A stretch of DNA of 64,000 nt from Ruegeria_B marisflavi. Lineage in GTDB: Bacteria > Pseudomonadota > Alphaproteobacteria > Rhodobacterales > Rhodobacteraceae. The stretch spans positions 102,695-166,694 of the forward strand of contig NZ_JAOVQN010000009.1 of the NCBI RefSeq assembly GCF_025673445.1, given 5' to 3'. Both the position numbers and the translations under genes were made by a program. Each line of letters opens with the position of its first letter. The first letter of the stretch is position 1. A model generated the notes under the pieces. That model worked only from the letters and a program-made list of their open reading frames with translations. It was not told where the DNA came from and did no database searches. This document shows positions 25,952 through 34,393 of this stretch, one piece after another.

Positions 25952-26750
25952 AGCGCGCGCCTCGACCGGGCTGAAAATAGGGGCGGTTGCCGGGCTTTTG
26001 TTCCTGCACCTGCCGATCCTGCTGATCTTTCTCTATGCCTTCACCACCGAGGAGCGGACATACCAGTTCCCGCCGCCGGGGCTGACCACCGAATGGTTCG
26101 CCGTGGCCTGGCACCGCGAGGACATCTGGCCGCCCCTTTACCTGTCGCTGAAGGTGGCGGCGGTCTCGACCGCGCTGGCGATGATCCTGGGCACGCTCAT
26201 TGCGGCGGCCATGGCGCGCAGCCGGTTCTTTGGCCGCGAGCAGATTGCGTTGTTGATCATCCTGCCCATTGCTTTGCCGGGAGTGATCACCGGCATGTCG
26301 CTGCGCTCGGCCTTTGCGGTGATGGATATCCCGTTCTCGACCTTTACCATCGTGCTGGGGCACGCGACGTTCTGTATCGTCATCGTCTACAACAACGCGG
26401 TGGCCCGGTTCCGCCGTCTGTCGGGCGCGGTGTTCGAAGCCTCGGCCGACCTGGGCGCCAACGGGTTCCAGACGCTGCGTTATGTGCTGCTCCCGAACCT
26501 CGGCTCGGCTCTGCTGGCCGGTGGCATGCTGGCCTTCGCGCTGTCCTTTGACGAGGTGATCGTGACCACCTTTACCGCCGGTCAGCAATCGACCCTGCCC
26601 ATCTGGATGCTGAACGAGCTGGTTCGCCCGCGTCAGCGCCCGGTGACGAATGTGGTGGCCATCGTGGTCTTTGCCACGACCTTCGTTCCCATTCTTCTCG
26701 CCTATTACCTCACCCGTGGCGGTTCCGAGACCGCGGGTGGCGGCAAGTGA
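25941..26750 (+). CDS. ABC transporter permease, PotC type
   Basis: 269 residues with six hydrophobic segments and the EAA loop EASADLGANGFQTLRYVLLPNLGSALLAGGMLAFALSFDEVIVTTF, where ALSFDE is typical for PotC proteins. It pairs with the PotB-type permease in the inner membrane to make the channel. The start at 25941 overlaps the upstream gene, and its stop lies 17 bases before the aldehyde dehydrogenase start. Confidence 0.92.
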   Translation: MHSEARASTGLKIGAVAGLLFLHLPILLIFLYAFTTEERTYQFPPPGLTTEWFAVAWHREDIWPPLYLSLKVAAVSTALAMILGTLIAAAMARSRFFGREQIALLIILPIALPGVITGMSLRSAFAVMDIPFSTFTIVLGHATFCIVIVYNNAVARFRRLSGAVFEASADLGANGFQTLRYVLLPNLGSALLAGGMLAFALSFDEVIVTTFTAGQQSTLPIWMLNELVRPRQRPVTNVVAIVVFATTFVPILLAYYLTRGGSETAGGGK

Positions 26751-26767
26751 CCAAAGGAGTCCGACAC

Positions 26768-28198
26768 ATGAAGATCGACACCAGTTTTTTGATCGGGACC
26801 GATTTCGAAACCGGCACCGAAGTGGCCGAACAGGTTCTGAACCCGCGCACCGGCGAGCTGATCATCGAGGTGCCCGAAGCCTCGGCCGCGCAGGTGGATC
26901 GCGCGGTTGCAGCCGCCCGCAAGGCGTTTCGTACATGGTCGCGCACCACACCGGCGGAACGGTCGGCGGCGCTGTTGCGCATTGCCGACCGGATCGAGGC
27001 CGAGGCGGATGCATTCGCCGCGCTCGAAGCGCTGAACTGCGGCAAGCCGATCAACGCCGCGCGCGGTGACGAGATCCCGGCCATTGTGGATTGCTATCGG
27101 TTTTTTGCCGGCGCCGTCCGCTGCCAGCATGGCGCTGTCGCGGGTGAGTACTTGGAAGGGTTCACATCCATGGTGCGGCGCGACCCGATCGGCGTCGTCG
27201 CCTCGATCGCGCCGTGGAACTATCCGCTAATGATGATGGCGTGGAAACTGGCCCCGGCCATCGGTGGCGGCAACACCGTTGTGTTCAAACCGTCAGAGCA
27301 GACGCCCCTGACCGCGCTGAAAATGGCGCGCATCCTGGCCGAGGAACTGCCCGAAGGCGTGGTGAGCGTGGTCACGGGCCGGGGTCATTCCGTGGGCAAC
27401 CAGATGATCAATCACCCGGATGTGGACATGATATCGCTCACCGGTGACATCGCCACGGGAAAGAAGATCCTCGATGCGGCGGCCAAGTCGGTCAAGCGGA
27501 CGCATTTGGAGCTGGGCGGCAAGGCGCCGGTCATCGTGTTCGACGATGCCGATGTGTCCGAGGTGGTCGAAGGGCTGCGCGCCTTTGGCTACTACAATGC
27601 CGGTCAGGACTGTACCGCCGCCTGTCGCATCTATGCGGGCAAGAAGGTCTATGACAAGCTGGTGGCCGACCTGACCTCGGCGGTGTCCACCATCGCTCTG
27701 GGTCTCGACGACGATAGCCAGAACGAGATCGGGCCGCTGATCTCCTTGCGCCAACGCGACCGGGTGGCGAGCTTTGTCAACCGCGCCCGCGAGCTCAATC
27801 ATATCGAGGTCACCACCGGGGGCGATCCCATGGGGCAGGGGTTCTATTTCCAGCCCACCGTCATTGCCGGCGCCCAGCAAGAGGACGAGATCGTCCGGCG
27901 CGAGGTGTTTGGCCCGGTCGTGTCGGTCACGCCGTTCTCGGATGTGGATACCGCCGTCGCCTGGGCCAATGACAGCGACTATGGCTTGGCCTCGTCGGTC
28001 TGGACCAAGGATGTGGGCCGCGCGATGGAAACGGCGGCGCGCCTGCGCTATGGCTGCACCTGGATCAACACCCATTTCATGCTGACCAACGAGATGCCGC
28101 ATGGCGGGCTGAAACAGTCCGGCTATGGCAAGGACATGAGCTCTTACGCGCTGGAGGATTACTCCGTTGTCCGGCATGTGATGGTCAAGCACGGCTGA
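26768..28198 (+). CDS. Aldehyde dehydrogenase, probably gamma-aminobutyraldehyde type
   Basis: 476 residues from the ATG at 26768, preceded by AAAGGAG. It is an NAD(P)-dependent aldehyde dehydrogenase with catalytic Cys282 (NAGQDCTAACRIY) and general base Glu248 (THLELGGKAP). FKPSEQTPLTALKMARIL and the C-terminal PHGGLKQSGYGKDMSSYALEDYSVVRHVM complete the pattern. The DCTAACR motif and the ending resemble aminobutyraldehyde/betaine aldehyde dehydrogenases (PatD/YdcW group). Following a polyamine-type importer in one operon, it probably oxidises the aldehyde derived from an imported amine. The amine oxidase or transaminase is not in the operon; a PuuB-like oxidase lies at 49.0 kb. Confidence 0.88.
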   Translation: MKIDTSFLIGTDFETGTEVAEQVLNPRTGELIIEVPEASAAQVDRAVAAARKAFRTWSRTTPAERSAALLRIADRIEAEADAFAALEALNCGKPINAARGDEIPAIVDCYRFFAGAVRCQHGAVAGEYLEGFTSMVRRDPIGVVASIAPWNYPLMMMAWKLAPAIGGGNTVVFKPSEQTPLTALKMARILAEELPEGVVSVVTGRGHSVGNQMINHPDVDMISLTGDIATGKKILDAAAKSVKRTHLELGGKAPVIVFDDADVSEVVEGLRAFGYYNAGQDCTAACRIYAGKKVYDKLVADLTSAVSTIALGLDDDSQNEIGPLISLRQRDRVASFVNRARELNHIEVTTGGDPMGQGFYFQPTVIAGAQQEDEIVRREVFGPVVSVTPFSDVDTAVAWANDSDYGLASSVWTKDVGRAMETAARLRYGCTWINTHFMLTNEMPHGGLKQSGYGKDMSSYALEDYSVVRHVMVKHG

Positions 28199-28227
28199 GA
28201 TAAGAAACCACTCACACGGCAAACTGG

Positions 28228-28252
28228 AACCCGCCTGACGGCGGGTTTCTCT
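28228..28252 (+). terminator. Terminator of the amine-uptake operon
   Basis: AACCCGCC-TGAC-GGCGGGTT, an 8-bp perfect stem with a 4-base loop followed by TCTCTTT, lies 30 bases after the aldehyde dehydrogenase stop. The gene on the other side is convergent (end of the nir operon), so the stem may serve both transcripts. Confidence 0.8.
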
Positions 28253-28262
28253 TTGCCATGGG

Positions 28263-28538
28263 TCAGGTTGCTGCCTCGTCCAGCAGGTGGCGCAGCCAGC
28301 GCCCGGCCAGCCAGGTGGCGGGAATGCCCAGGGGCACCGACCAAAGCAAGGCCGCGACCGGCGACAGCGGCATCCAACCCACGGCGCGCAGCATCAGCGC
28401 GCCCATGTAAAGGTTGATCGCCACCGTGGTCGCCGCCGCCGGATAGAGAAGCAGCGCCAGTTTCCACACCGGCCAGCGGCCTTCGATGTCCGGCTCAGTG
28501 GCTGGTGCCTTCGGAGAAGGTGATCTTGTTCCAGACAT
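28263..28538 (-). CDS. Small membrane protein at the end of the nir operon
   Basis: 91 residues with two predicted membrane helices (WKLALLLYPAAATTVAINLYMGALML and MPLSPVAALLWSVPLGIPATWLAGRWL) and a short polar tail. I do not recognise the family. It begins inside the nirN coding region (44-base overlap) and is read on the same strand, so it should be co-transcribed with nirN and may act in heme d1 or nitrite reductase biogenesis or in the quinol-to-cytochrome path. The start at 28538 is the only ATG; a later GTG at 28469 would remove most of the overlap but also the polar N-terminus. Confidence 0.6.
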   Translation of the reverse strand: MSGTRSPSPKAPATEPDIEGRWPVWKLALLLYPAAATTVAINLYMGALMLRAVGWMPLSPVAALLWSVPLGIPATWLAGRWLRHLLDEAAT

Positions 28539-30030
28539 TGTATTTCCCCGAGGGTTTTTTCATCGGCAGGCGGCGGACCTCTTCCAGCGTCGCGGCGTCA
28601 TAGACGATGACCGCGCCGTCCTCTTCCCAGACCGAAACGAGCGCGTAGCGGCCATCGCGGGTGAACTCCACGTGCGCCACCGTCTGGCCCGGCGCCGGGC
28701 GCAGGGTGCGCACGATCTCCAGGCTCTGCTTGTCGATCACATGCATCGCGTCCTTGTTGGGGCCAAAGAACACGTCGGCCCAGAAATAGGGGGTGTTCTC
28801 GTGACTGCGCAGGAAAAATCCCGGCCCTTCGGTGGCGATGGTGGCGATGCGGGTCCAGCTTTCGGTGTCGATGACGCTCAGCTTGCCCTCTTTCAGATGC
28901 GGCGTGGCCATCACCCGGCGCCCGTCGCGCGCCCAGCTGATGCCCGAGCCCAGATGCGGCATGCCCTCCAGCGGCAGTTCGGCGATCTCGCGCCCGACGT
29001 TGAGGTTCACCACCACCCCGCGCACCCCGTCGCGCGCGGCGCCGATCAGGTTGCGGTAATCGTCGGAAAAGAAGAAATCGTCGAGCGGCTCAGATATTTC
29101 GATCCGGCGCCGCGCGAACAGTCCCTCGGACGAGGCGATCGCCTCGACCATGCCTTTTTCGCGGGAGTGGATGAAGCCTTCGTAAACCGGGTCGGCATTT
29201 GGGTCGGTCGCCACCTCCCAGATCTCGGGCGCGTCCTTGAGCGCGAGGATAAAGCTCTGCCGTTGCGGTGCCTGATAGACGGCCGAGACCCGGCTGGGCG
29301 TGCCATCCTTGGCGGTCACCTTCATGACCTTTGCCACCGACAGGTCCTCGGTGCTCAGAAGGGTCAGCGACATCGGCAGGTAATTGGCCACCGCCAGCCA
29401 TTTGCCGTCATGGCTCATCGCGATGTTGCGGCTGTTGAGCCCCGCGCGCACCCGGCCCACCTGTTGCAGCGACCAGAGGTCATACTTCTGTACCCAGCCG
29501 TCGCGCGACATGATGAAGACATAGCGCCCGTCCGGGCTGAACTTGGGACCGCCATGCACGGCAAAGGGCGTCTCGAACCGGTCGAGCACCTCGAAGGTGT
29601 CGCCATCCAGCACGCTGACATGGTGATCGCCGGTTTCCACCACCAGGGTGATGTTCATCGGATCGGCATCCCAGACCGGCGCGGCGGCGGCCACATAGTC
29701 GCCGTCCAGCGTCCGGCTTGCCATGATCTCGGCCTCGCCCCAGGCGGGGATCTCGTCCAGCGGTTCCTTCACATACTCCGCCAGCGCGGCGATGGCCGCT
29801 TCGTCCAGCGTGTCCGAGAATCCCGGCATCTGGGTCGCGGTGCGGCCGTCGCGGATCACGGCGACCACTTTCGGCCCGCGCATCCGGCCCAGCGTCTCGG
29901 GGATCAGCGCCGGACCCAACCCGCCCAACCGCGCCGCGCCATGGCAGCTGGCGCAATACTCGGTGTAGTCCTCGGCCGGTCCCGCCGTCACGGGCCCCGC
30001 CAGCATCAGGGCGCAGACCCCATATTTCAC
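28495..30030 (-). CDS. nirN: NirN, cytochrome c-d1 protein of heme d1 biosynthesis
   Basis: 511 residues from GTG 30030. After a signal peptide comes one heme-c motif CASCH (Cys26, Cys29, His30) and an eight-bladed d1-type propeller (NITLVVETGDHHVSVLDGDTFEVLDRF, GGPKFSPDGRYVFIMSRDGWVQKYDL, and GKYNVWNKITFSEGTSH at the end). NirN resembles NirS but is the dihydro-heme d1 dehydrogenase that introduces the last double bond and hands heme d1 on. I prefer GTG 30030 to the ATG at 30132: the extra 34 residues translate a repeated intergenic motif and overlap nirJ, while GTG gives a clean signal peptide. The annotation as NirN rather than a second NirS relies on length and on its place after nirJ. 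Confidence 0.85.
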   Translation of the reverse strand: MKYGVCALMLAGPVTAGPAEDYTEYCASCHGAARLGGLGPALIPETLGRMRGPKVVAVIRDGRTATQMPGFSDTLDEAAIAALAEYVKEPLDEIPAWGEAEIMASRTLDGDYVAAAAPVWDADPMNITLVVETGDHHVSVLDGDTFEVLDRFETPFAVHGGPKFSPDGRYVFIMSRDGWVQKYDLWSLQQVGRVRAGLNSRNIAMSHDGKWLAVANYLPMSLTLLSTEDLSVAKVMKVTAKDGTPSRVSAVYQAPQRQSFILALKDAPEIWEVATDPNADPVYEGFIHSREKGMVEAIASSEGLFARRRIEISEPLDDFFFSDDYRNLIGAARDGVRGVVVNLNVGREIAELPLEGMPHLGSGISWARDGRRVMATPHLKEGKLSVIDTESWTRIATIATEGPGFFLRSHENTPYFWADVFFGPNKDAMHVIDKQSLEIVRTLRPAPGQTVAHVEFTRDGRYALVSVWEEDGAVIVYDAATLEEVRRLPMKKPSGKYNVWNKITFSEGTSH

Positions 30031-30034
30031 TTTG

Positions 30035-30060
30035 CTCCAAATACTCCCGCCGGAGGCTCC
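30035..30060 (-). repeat. Roseobacter-type intergenic motif before nirN
   Basis: On the minus strand the segment reads GGAGCCTCCGGCGGGAGTAT followed by TTGGAGC, ending 4 bases before the proposed GTG of nirN. I have the impression that this CTCCGGCGGGAGTATTTGG pattern recurs before genes in Rhodobacteraceae; this cannot be checked here. It supplies the GGAG ribosome site and supports the shorter nirN start. Confidence 0.4.
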
Positions 30061-30106
30061 TCCGCTTGCGGTAGGCACAGCGGATGCGGCCCCGAGCGGG
30101 CGGGTG

Positions 30107-31318
30107 TCAAAAGAACTGATGCGCCGGGTCATGTCTCTTTCCTCGGAACGGGGTGACGGTCAGACGGTCCGAACCCGTCACGCCGATCTCGGCATCCGAC
30201 AGGTAGCAGGCCGGGTCCTCGGCCCAGGGATCGCCGGTCAGTTGCAGGGCGCGGATGCGGGTATTGCCGCCGCAGACATCCTTGAGGGTGCAGGCGCCAC
30301 AGCGGCCCTTGAGCGGGCGGGGGCGGGTGCGCAGCAGCGCCAGCATCGGGTCGTCGCCGGTCCAGAGCTGGGAAAACGGCGCCGTCTTCACATTGCCGAC
30401 GGTGTAGTCGGACCAATATGTATCGGGATGCACGCGGCCCAGATTGTCGATATTGGCCACGCCCAGCCCGCTGGAATTGCCGCCCCAGGCGGCCAAATGG
30501 GCGCGGATATGCGCCACCCGCTCGGCGTCGAAATTGCGCCGCACCCATTCCAGGAAATAACCCGCGTCGGCGTCGTTGTTGCCGGTCACGATATCGAGCG
30601 GCATGTCCTCGGCCGCAGCCACCCATGCGCGGTCCAGCAGCAGGTCCATCGCGTGGCGGGTGCGCAGATGCGCGGCATCCTCGCCCCGGTTCTTGTCGCC
30701 GCGCCCGGCATAGACCAGATGGCTGAGATAGAACTTGTCCACGCCCTCGTCATCGCAGAGCTGAAGCAGGTCGGGCAGATGATGCTGGGTGCCCTCGGTC
30801 AGGCAGAAGCGCAGGCCAACCTTGATGCCGCGCTTCTTGCATTCGCGCACCCCGCGCAGGGCATCGGCAAAGGCGCCCTCGACGCCGCGGAACCAGTCAT
30901 TGGTGGCGCCGATCCCGTCCAGCGAGATACCCACATAGCTGAAGCCCACATCGGCGATGCGGTCGGCGGTCTCGCCGTGGATCTTGGTCCCGTTGGTCGA
31001 CAGCGCCAGCATCGGCACCAATTGGCGCGCGCGCAGGGCGATGTCGAAGAAATCGAACCGGTCCAGCGGCTCGCCCCCCGACAGGATGATCGCGGGCACC
31101 TTGAACCGGCCCAGATCCTCCAACGTCTCCATAGCCTGTTCGTGGCTCAGCTCGCCGGGAAAGTTCACATCCGCCGAGACGGTATAACAGTGGCGGCATT
31201 TCAGGTTGCAGCGCCGGGTCAGGTTCCAGATCACCACCGGTTTCACCGGGCCGGGGCGGCGCTGGCGCACCGGGGTCGGTTCGACCAGTTGATGCATGTA
31301 TTCGGTCAGGCGGAACAT
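30107..31318 (-). CDS. nirJ: NirJ, radical SAM enzyme of heme d1 biosynthesis
   Basis: 403 residues. The radical SAM cluster motif is CNLKCRHC (Cys37, Cys41, Cys44), followed by a C-terminal SPASM-like cysteine cluster (GRCGACTLKDVCGGNTRIRA). NirJ removes the propionate side chains of 12,18-didecarboxysiroheme and leaves oxo groups, a step unique to heme d1. The gene lies 6 bases after nirH and before nirN in the minus-strand nir operon. Confidence 0.93.
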   Translation of the reverse strand: MFRLTEYMHQLVEPTPVRQRRPGPVKPVVIWNLTRRCNLKCRHCYTVSADVNFPGELSHEQAMETLEDLGRFKVPAIILSGGEPLDRFDFFDIALRARQLVPMLALSTNGTKIHGETADRIADVGFSYVGISLDGIGATNDWFRGVEGAFADALRGVRECKKRGIKVGLRFCLTEGTQHHLPDLLQLCDDEGVDKFYLSHLVYAGRGDKNRGEDAAHLRTRHAMDLLLDRAWVAAAEDMPLDIVTGNNDADAGYFLEWVRRNFDAERVAHIRAHLAAWGGNSSGLGVANIDNLGRVHPDTYWSDYTVGNVKTAPFSQLWTGDDPMLALLRTRPRPLKGRCGACTLKDVCGGNTRIRALQLTGDPWAEDPACYLSDAEIGVTGSDRLTVTPFRGKRHDPAHQFF

Positions 31319-31324
31319 GGGGTC

Positions 31325-31810
31325 TCAGCCTTTCTGTTTCAGGCGCAGCCCGGTCTTTTTCAGGATGCGCGTGGAATAGAGGATATCATGCCCCCGGCAG
31401 GCCGCCCCGAGGATCGCGGCGATTTCGCCGCGCTTGGCCTCGACCTCGTCGCGGGTGGCGCCGTGGACCATGGCAAACAGGTTAAAGGGCCAGCCGGGCA
31501 GGGCGCGGGGGCGTTCATAGCAATGGGTGACATAGGGCAAGGCACCGATCTGCGCGCCCAGTCCGGCGATCCGGGCATCGTCGACATCCCAGACGGTCAT
31601 GCCGTTGGCGGTCATGCCCAGCTTGTAGTGGTTGGGTGCGGCGGCGATGCGACGGATCACGCCACGCGCCTTCAGCTCGGCAATACGGTGCAGCAGGGTC
31701 TCCTCGGTCAGGCCGGTCTGGCTGGCGATGGCCTCAAAGGGGCGCGGCACCAGCGGCAGGCCTTCCTGCATCGCCGCGATGATCTGTCTGTCCGTATCCG
31801 AAATGCTCAT
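31325..31810 (-). CDS. nirH: NirH, siroheme decarboxylase subunit
   Basis: 161 residues with an N-terminal AsnC/Lrp-type winged helix (DTDRQIIAAMQEGLPLVPRPFEAIASQTGLTEETLLHRIAELKARGVIRRIAA) and the ligand-binding half (GWPFNLFAMVHGATRDEVEAK). In the NirDLGH group this Lrp-like fold is an enzyme, not a regulator: it decarboxylates siroheme to 12,18-didecarboxysiroheme. ATG 31810 overlaps the nirG stop (ATGA). The longer open frame lies inside nirG. It was assigned NirH rather than NirL because a NirL-like half is already fused in the nearby nirDL gene. Confidence 0.85.
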   Translation of the reverse strand: MSISDTDRQIIAAMQEGLPLVPRPFEAIASQTGLTEETLLHRIAELKARGVIRRIAAAPNHYKLGMTANGMTVWDVDDARIAGLGAQIGALPYVTHCYERPRALPGWPFNLFAMVHGATRDEVEAKRGEIAAILGAACRGHDILYSTRILKKTGLRLKQKG

Positions 31811-32256
31811 GCCGCTACCCGGAAGCCGATGAAGAACTCTTGCAGTTTGGGAAAACACAGGACCGCGATCCCGGTTTCCCGTTCGATCGCATCGGCCGTC
31901 ACCTGTATTCCTTCGGGCGTTTCTGTCGCCAGGACGAACCACATGTTGAGCCGGTGCGTGCGTTCATAATTATGCGCCACCTCCGGATGGGCATTGACTT
32001 TGGTCAGGACGGTTTCAAAAACCGCCTCCGGTACCTCCATAGCGCAGAGGCAGAAGGCGCCGCCCATGGCGGCCGCGTCAAAGAAGGGGCCAAAGCGGGT
32101 GATCACCCGGCTCTCCTTCATCCGAGCCAGGCGCGTCAGAAGATCGGTTTCCGCCAGCCCCAGTTCGGCGGCGACCGCGGCATAGGGATCGGGGCAGAGC
32201 GGCAGATCGTCCTGCATCCGGTTCAGGATCCCGCGGTCGGTGTCGTCCAGCGTCAT
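31807..32256 (-). CDS. nirG: NirG, siroheme decarboxylase subunit
   Basis: 149 residues, Lrp-like (DDTDRGILNRMQDDLPLCPDPYAAVAAELGLAETDLLTRLARMKESRVITRFGPFFDAA) with the heme-binding type sequence AHNYERTHRLNMWFVLATETPEGI. With NirH and NirDL it forms the siroheme decarboxylase of the heme d1 route. It is joined to both neighbours by 4-base ATGA overlaps, at 31807-31810 and 32253-32256. Confidence 0.85.
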   Translation of the reverse strand: MTLDDTDRGILNRMQDDLPLCPDPYAAVAAELGLAETDLLTRLARMKESRVITRFGPFFDAAAMGGAFCLCAMEVPEAVFETVLTKVNAHPEVAHNYERTHRLNMWFVLATETPEGIQVTADAIERETGIAVLCFPKLQEFFIGFRVAA

Positions 32257-33242
32257 GCGGCCTTCTCCTTGGGTTTGATCAGGGCCCCGGTCTGTTTGAA
32301 ACAGCGGGTCGAGAACAGCACCTTGTGCGGGGCGGACGCCAGTTCAGGCAGGGCGGCGGCCCGGCCCAGAACTTCCTCGGCCTCGCTGCGCGACCGGGCA
32401 TGGATCATCGAGTAGAGGCGATAGGGCCAGATACCGGGCACGGGGCGCCGTTCGTAGCACAGGGTAATACCCGGGCAGGCGGCCAGCGCGGGACCGGCGG
32501 CGGCGATGGCATCGGACGGCAAATCCCAGACCACCATCGCGTTCGAGGACCATCCCAGCGCGCGGTGGCGCACGATCACGCCCAGCCGCGCGATGATCCC
32601 GGCCGCCTGCATCGCCCGGATGCGGGCCATGACATCGCCGGTGTCGCGGTTTAGCTCTTCGGCCAGCATTGCATAGGGGTTCGAGACCAGCTGCAACCCC
32701 GATGTCAGCGCCTGAAGCAGATCCGTGTCGCCGGGCCGCAGGGCGGAAACGTCGGCCTCGCGGCGGGCGGGAACGCGTGGCGTCGCCGCGCCCATGCGGA
32801 ACCCGAGATCCACGTTGAACGGCCGGACCAGCGGCAGGTCGAGCACACGCAGGCCGGTGCGTGCGCCGATGCGCGCAAGCGTGGCATCCACATGCACCCG
32901 GTCCGGGCCGGTGGCCACGAACCAAAGGTTCCAGTCATCCTCGCGCAGGTAATTGTGGTTCACGCCCGGTTCCGCGCCGATCAGCGCGGCGATCTCCTCG
33001 ACCTGATCCTCGGGTGCGGCGACGGCGGCCAGAGTGCTGGCCGAAGCGGTACCCGGCGCGACCGTGGCGCCGACTCGGGTGATCCGCCCCGAGGTGCGCA
33101 TCCGCTTCAGGCGGGCAATGACGTTGCTTTCGCTCTGCCCCAGTTCCTCGGCGATGTTCAGAAAGGGGCGGTCGGTGATGGGAAAGTTGCGCTGCCAGTC
33201 GTCCAGCAAGGCGCGGTCTATGGGATCGGTGATATGGCACAT
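32253..33242 (-). CDS. nirDL: NirDL, fused siroheme decarboxylase
   Basis: 329 residues made of two Lrp-like units in tandem. Residues 1 to about 155 are NirD-like (DPIDRALLDDWQRNFPITDRPFLNIAEELGQSESNVIARLKRMRTSGRITRVG, then VNHNYLREDDWNLWFVATGP). Residues about 175-329 are NirL-like (LRPGDTDLLQALTSGLQLVSNPYAMLAEELNRDTGDVMARIRAMQAAGIIARLGV). The fusion occurs in several denitrifiers. The ATG at 33242 is 5 bases after the nirF stop; a longer open frame extends back into nirF and is not used. The enzyme removes two acetate carboxyls from siroheme. Confidence 0.9.
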   Translation of the reverse strand: MCHITDPIDRALLDDWQRNFPITDRPFLNIAEELGQSESNVIARLKRMRTSGRITRVGATVAPGTASASTLAAVAAPEDQVEEIAALIGAEPGVNHNYLREDDWNLWFVATGPDRVHVDATLARIGARTGLRVLDLPLVRPFNVDLGFRMGAATPRVPARREADVSALRPGDTDLLQALTSGLQLVSNPYAMLAEELNRDTGDVMARIRAMQAAGIIARLGVIVRHRALGWSSNAMVVWDLPSDAIAAAGPALAACPGITLCYERRPVPGIWPYRLYSMIHARSRSEAEEVLGRAAALPELASAPHKVLFSTRCFKQTGALIKPKEKAA

Positions 33243-33247
33243 GGCGG

Positions 33248-34393
33248 TCACAACCCTGTTTTGTGCGCCCGGGCGGTAAAGAAGATGCCCGAGGGGCTCT
33301 CCGCCTCTATTTCGCGCAGTTTTTCGAACGTCCGCGTGTCGTAGATCATGATGCGGTTGGCATCGCGGACGCTGATCCAGATTTCGTGCCCGCGCGGCGT
33401 GAACTCCATATGCAGGACCGCCGGGCCGGGCTTGAACTCGTGGATCACCTCTTTGGTCACGGTGTCGATCACCTGGATCGTGTCGTTCAGCGGATGGGCG
33501 AAGTTGACCCAGACCTGCCGCCCGTCGGGGCGCGCCATGGCAAAGACCGGCTGGCCATGGGTCTGGGTGCGCCCGGTTTCGGTCAATGTGTCGGCGTCGA
33601 TCCACAGAACCTGGCTGTGACCGACGGCAGGCAGCACGAACTCGCGCCCGGTCAGCGCCCAGCCTTCGAGATGCGGCATCTTGTAGACCGGCATTTCCTG
33701 CTCGCCCCGGCCATAGCCGGGCAGAACGCGGATCGGTTCCGGGGTTTCGGACCAGAGGTCCAGCGCGGTCAGCCCGTCCTCGCCAAAAAGGCCGGTGATA
33801 TAGGTGCGGCCATTGCCGGTGATCAGCGCGTCATAGGGATTCTTGCCCATGCCGGGGATTGTGGTGATCTGCGGCGGCGTTTGGGTAAAGTCCGCGATCC
33901 AGCTTTCCCCGGTATCCCAGACGGTAAAGACGAACCGGCGGCCCGGCGCATCGACCAGGCCGATGGTCTTGCCGCCGGTGGGGATGTCGGCAACCATGTC
34001 CAGCGTGTCGGCGTCGAAGACGCGCACGCCGCCCGGTTCATAGTTGGACACGGCAACCAGCCTGCCGTCGTCGGAGATGGCGCCGCCGATGGCGTTGCCC
34101 GATTGCACGACGCGACCGACGATCTGGCGGGTGGTGATATCGACCTTGGTCAACCCGCCGTCGCGTCCAAAGACATAGGCAAAGCGTTCGTCCGGGGAAT
34201 AGACCAGCGAGGCATGGGACAGATCGCCCAGGCCTTCGATCCGGGCGAGCGCGGCGCGGTCGGACTGATCGACCAGCAGGAGCGATCCGGTCGCGCGCTC
34301 GATCACCAACCCCAGATCCCCAGTGGCGATGGTTTCGGCCGTGGCGGTTCCGGTCAGGAGAGCCGCGACAAGCGCAAGTGCGAGAGGTTTCAT
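33248..34393 (-). CDS. nirF: NirF, heme d1 biosynthesis protein
   Basis: 381 residues with an N-terminal signal peptide (MKPLALALVAALLTGTATAE) and a d1-type beta-propeller (GLVIERATGSLLLVDQSDRAALARIEGLGDLSHASLVYSPDERFAYVFGRDGGLTKVD). NirF is a periplasmic protein needed for heme d1 formation in front of NirN. It lacks the cytochrome c domain of NirS and NirN. ATG 34393 overlaps the nirC stop (ATGA) and is preceded by GGAGGG; the long open frame upstream lies in nirC. Confidence 0.93.
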   Translation of the reverse strand: MKPLALALVAALLTGTATAETIATGDLGLVIERATGSLLLVDQSDRAALARIEGLGDLSHASLVYSPDERFAYVFGRDGGLTKVDITTRQIVGRVVQSGNAIGGAISDDGRLVAVSNYEPGGVRVFDADTLDMVADIPTGGKTIGLVDAPGRRFVFTVWDTGESWIADFTQTPPQITTIPGMGKNPYDALITGNGRTYITGLFGEDGLTALDLWSETPEPIRVLPGYGRGEQEMPVYKMPHLEGWALTGREFVLPAVGHSQVLWIDADTLTETGRTQTHGQPVFAMARPDGRQVWVNFAHPLNDTIQVIDTVTKEVIHEFKPGPAVLHMEFTPRGHEIWISVRDANRIMIYDTRTFEKLREIEAESPSGIFFTARAHKTGL

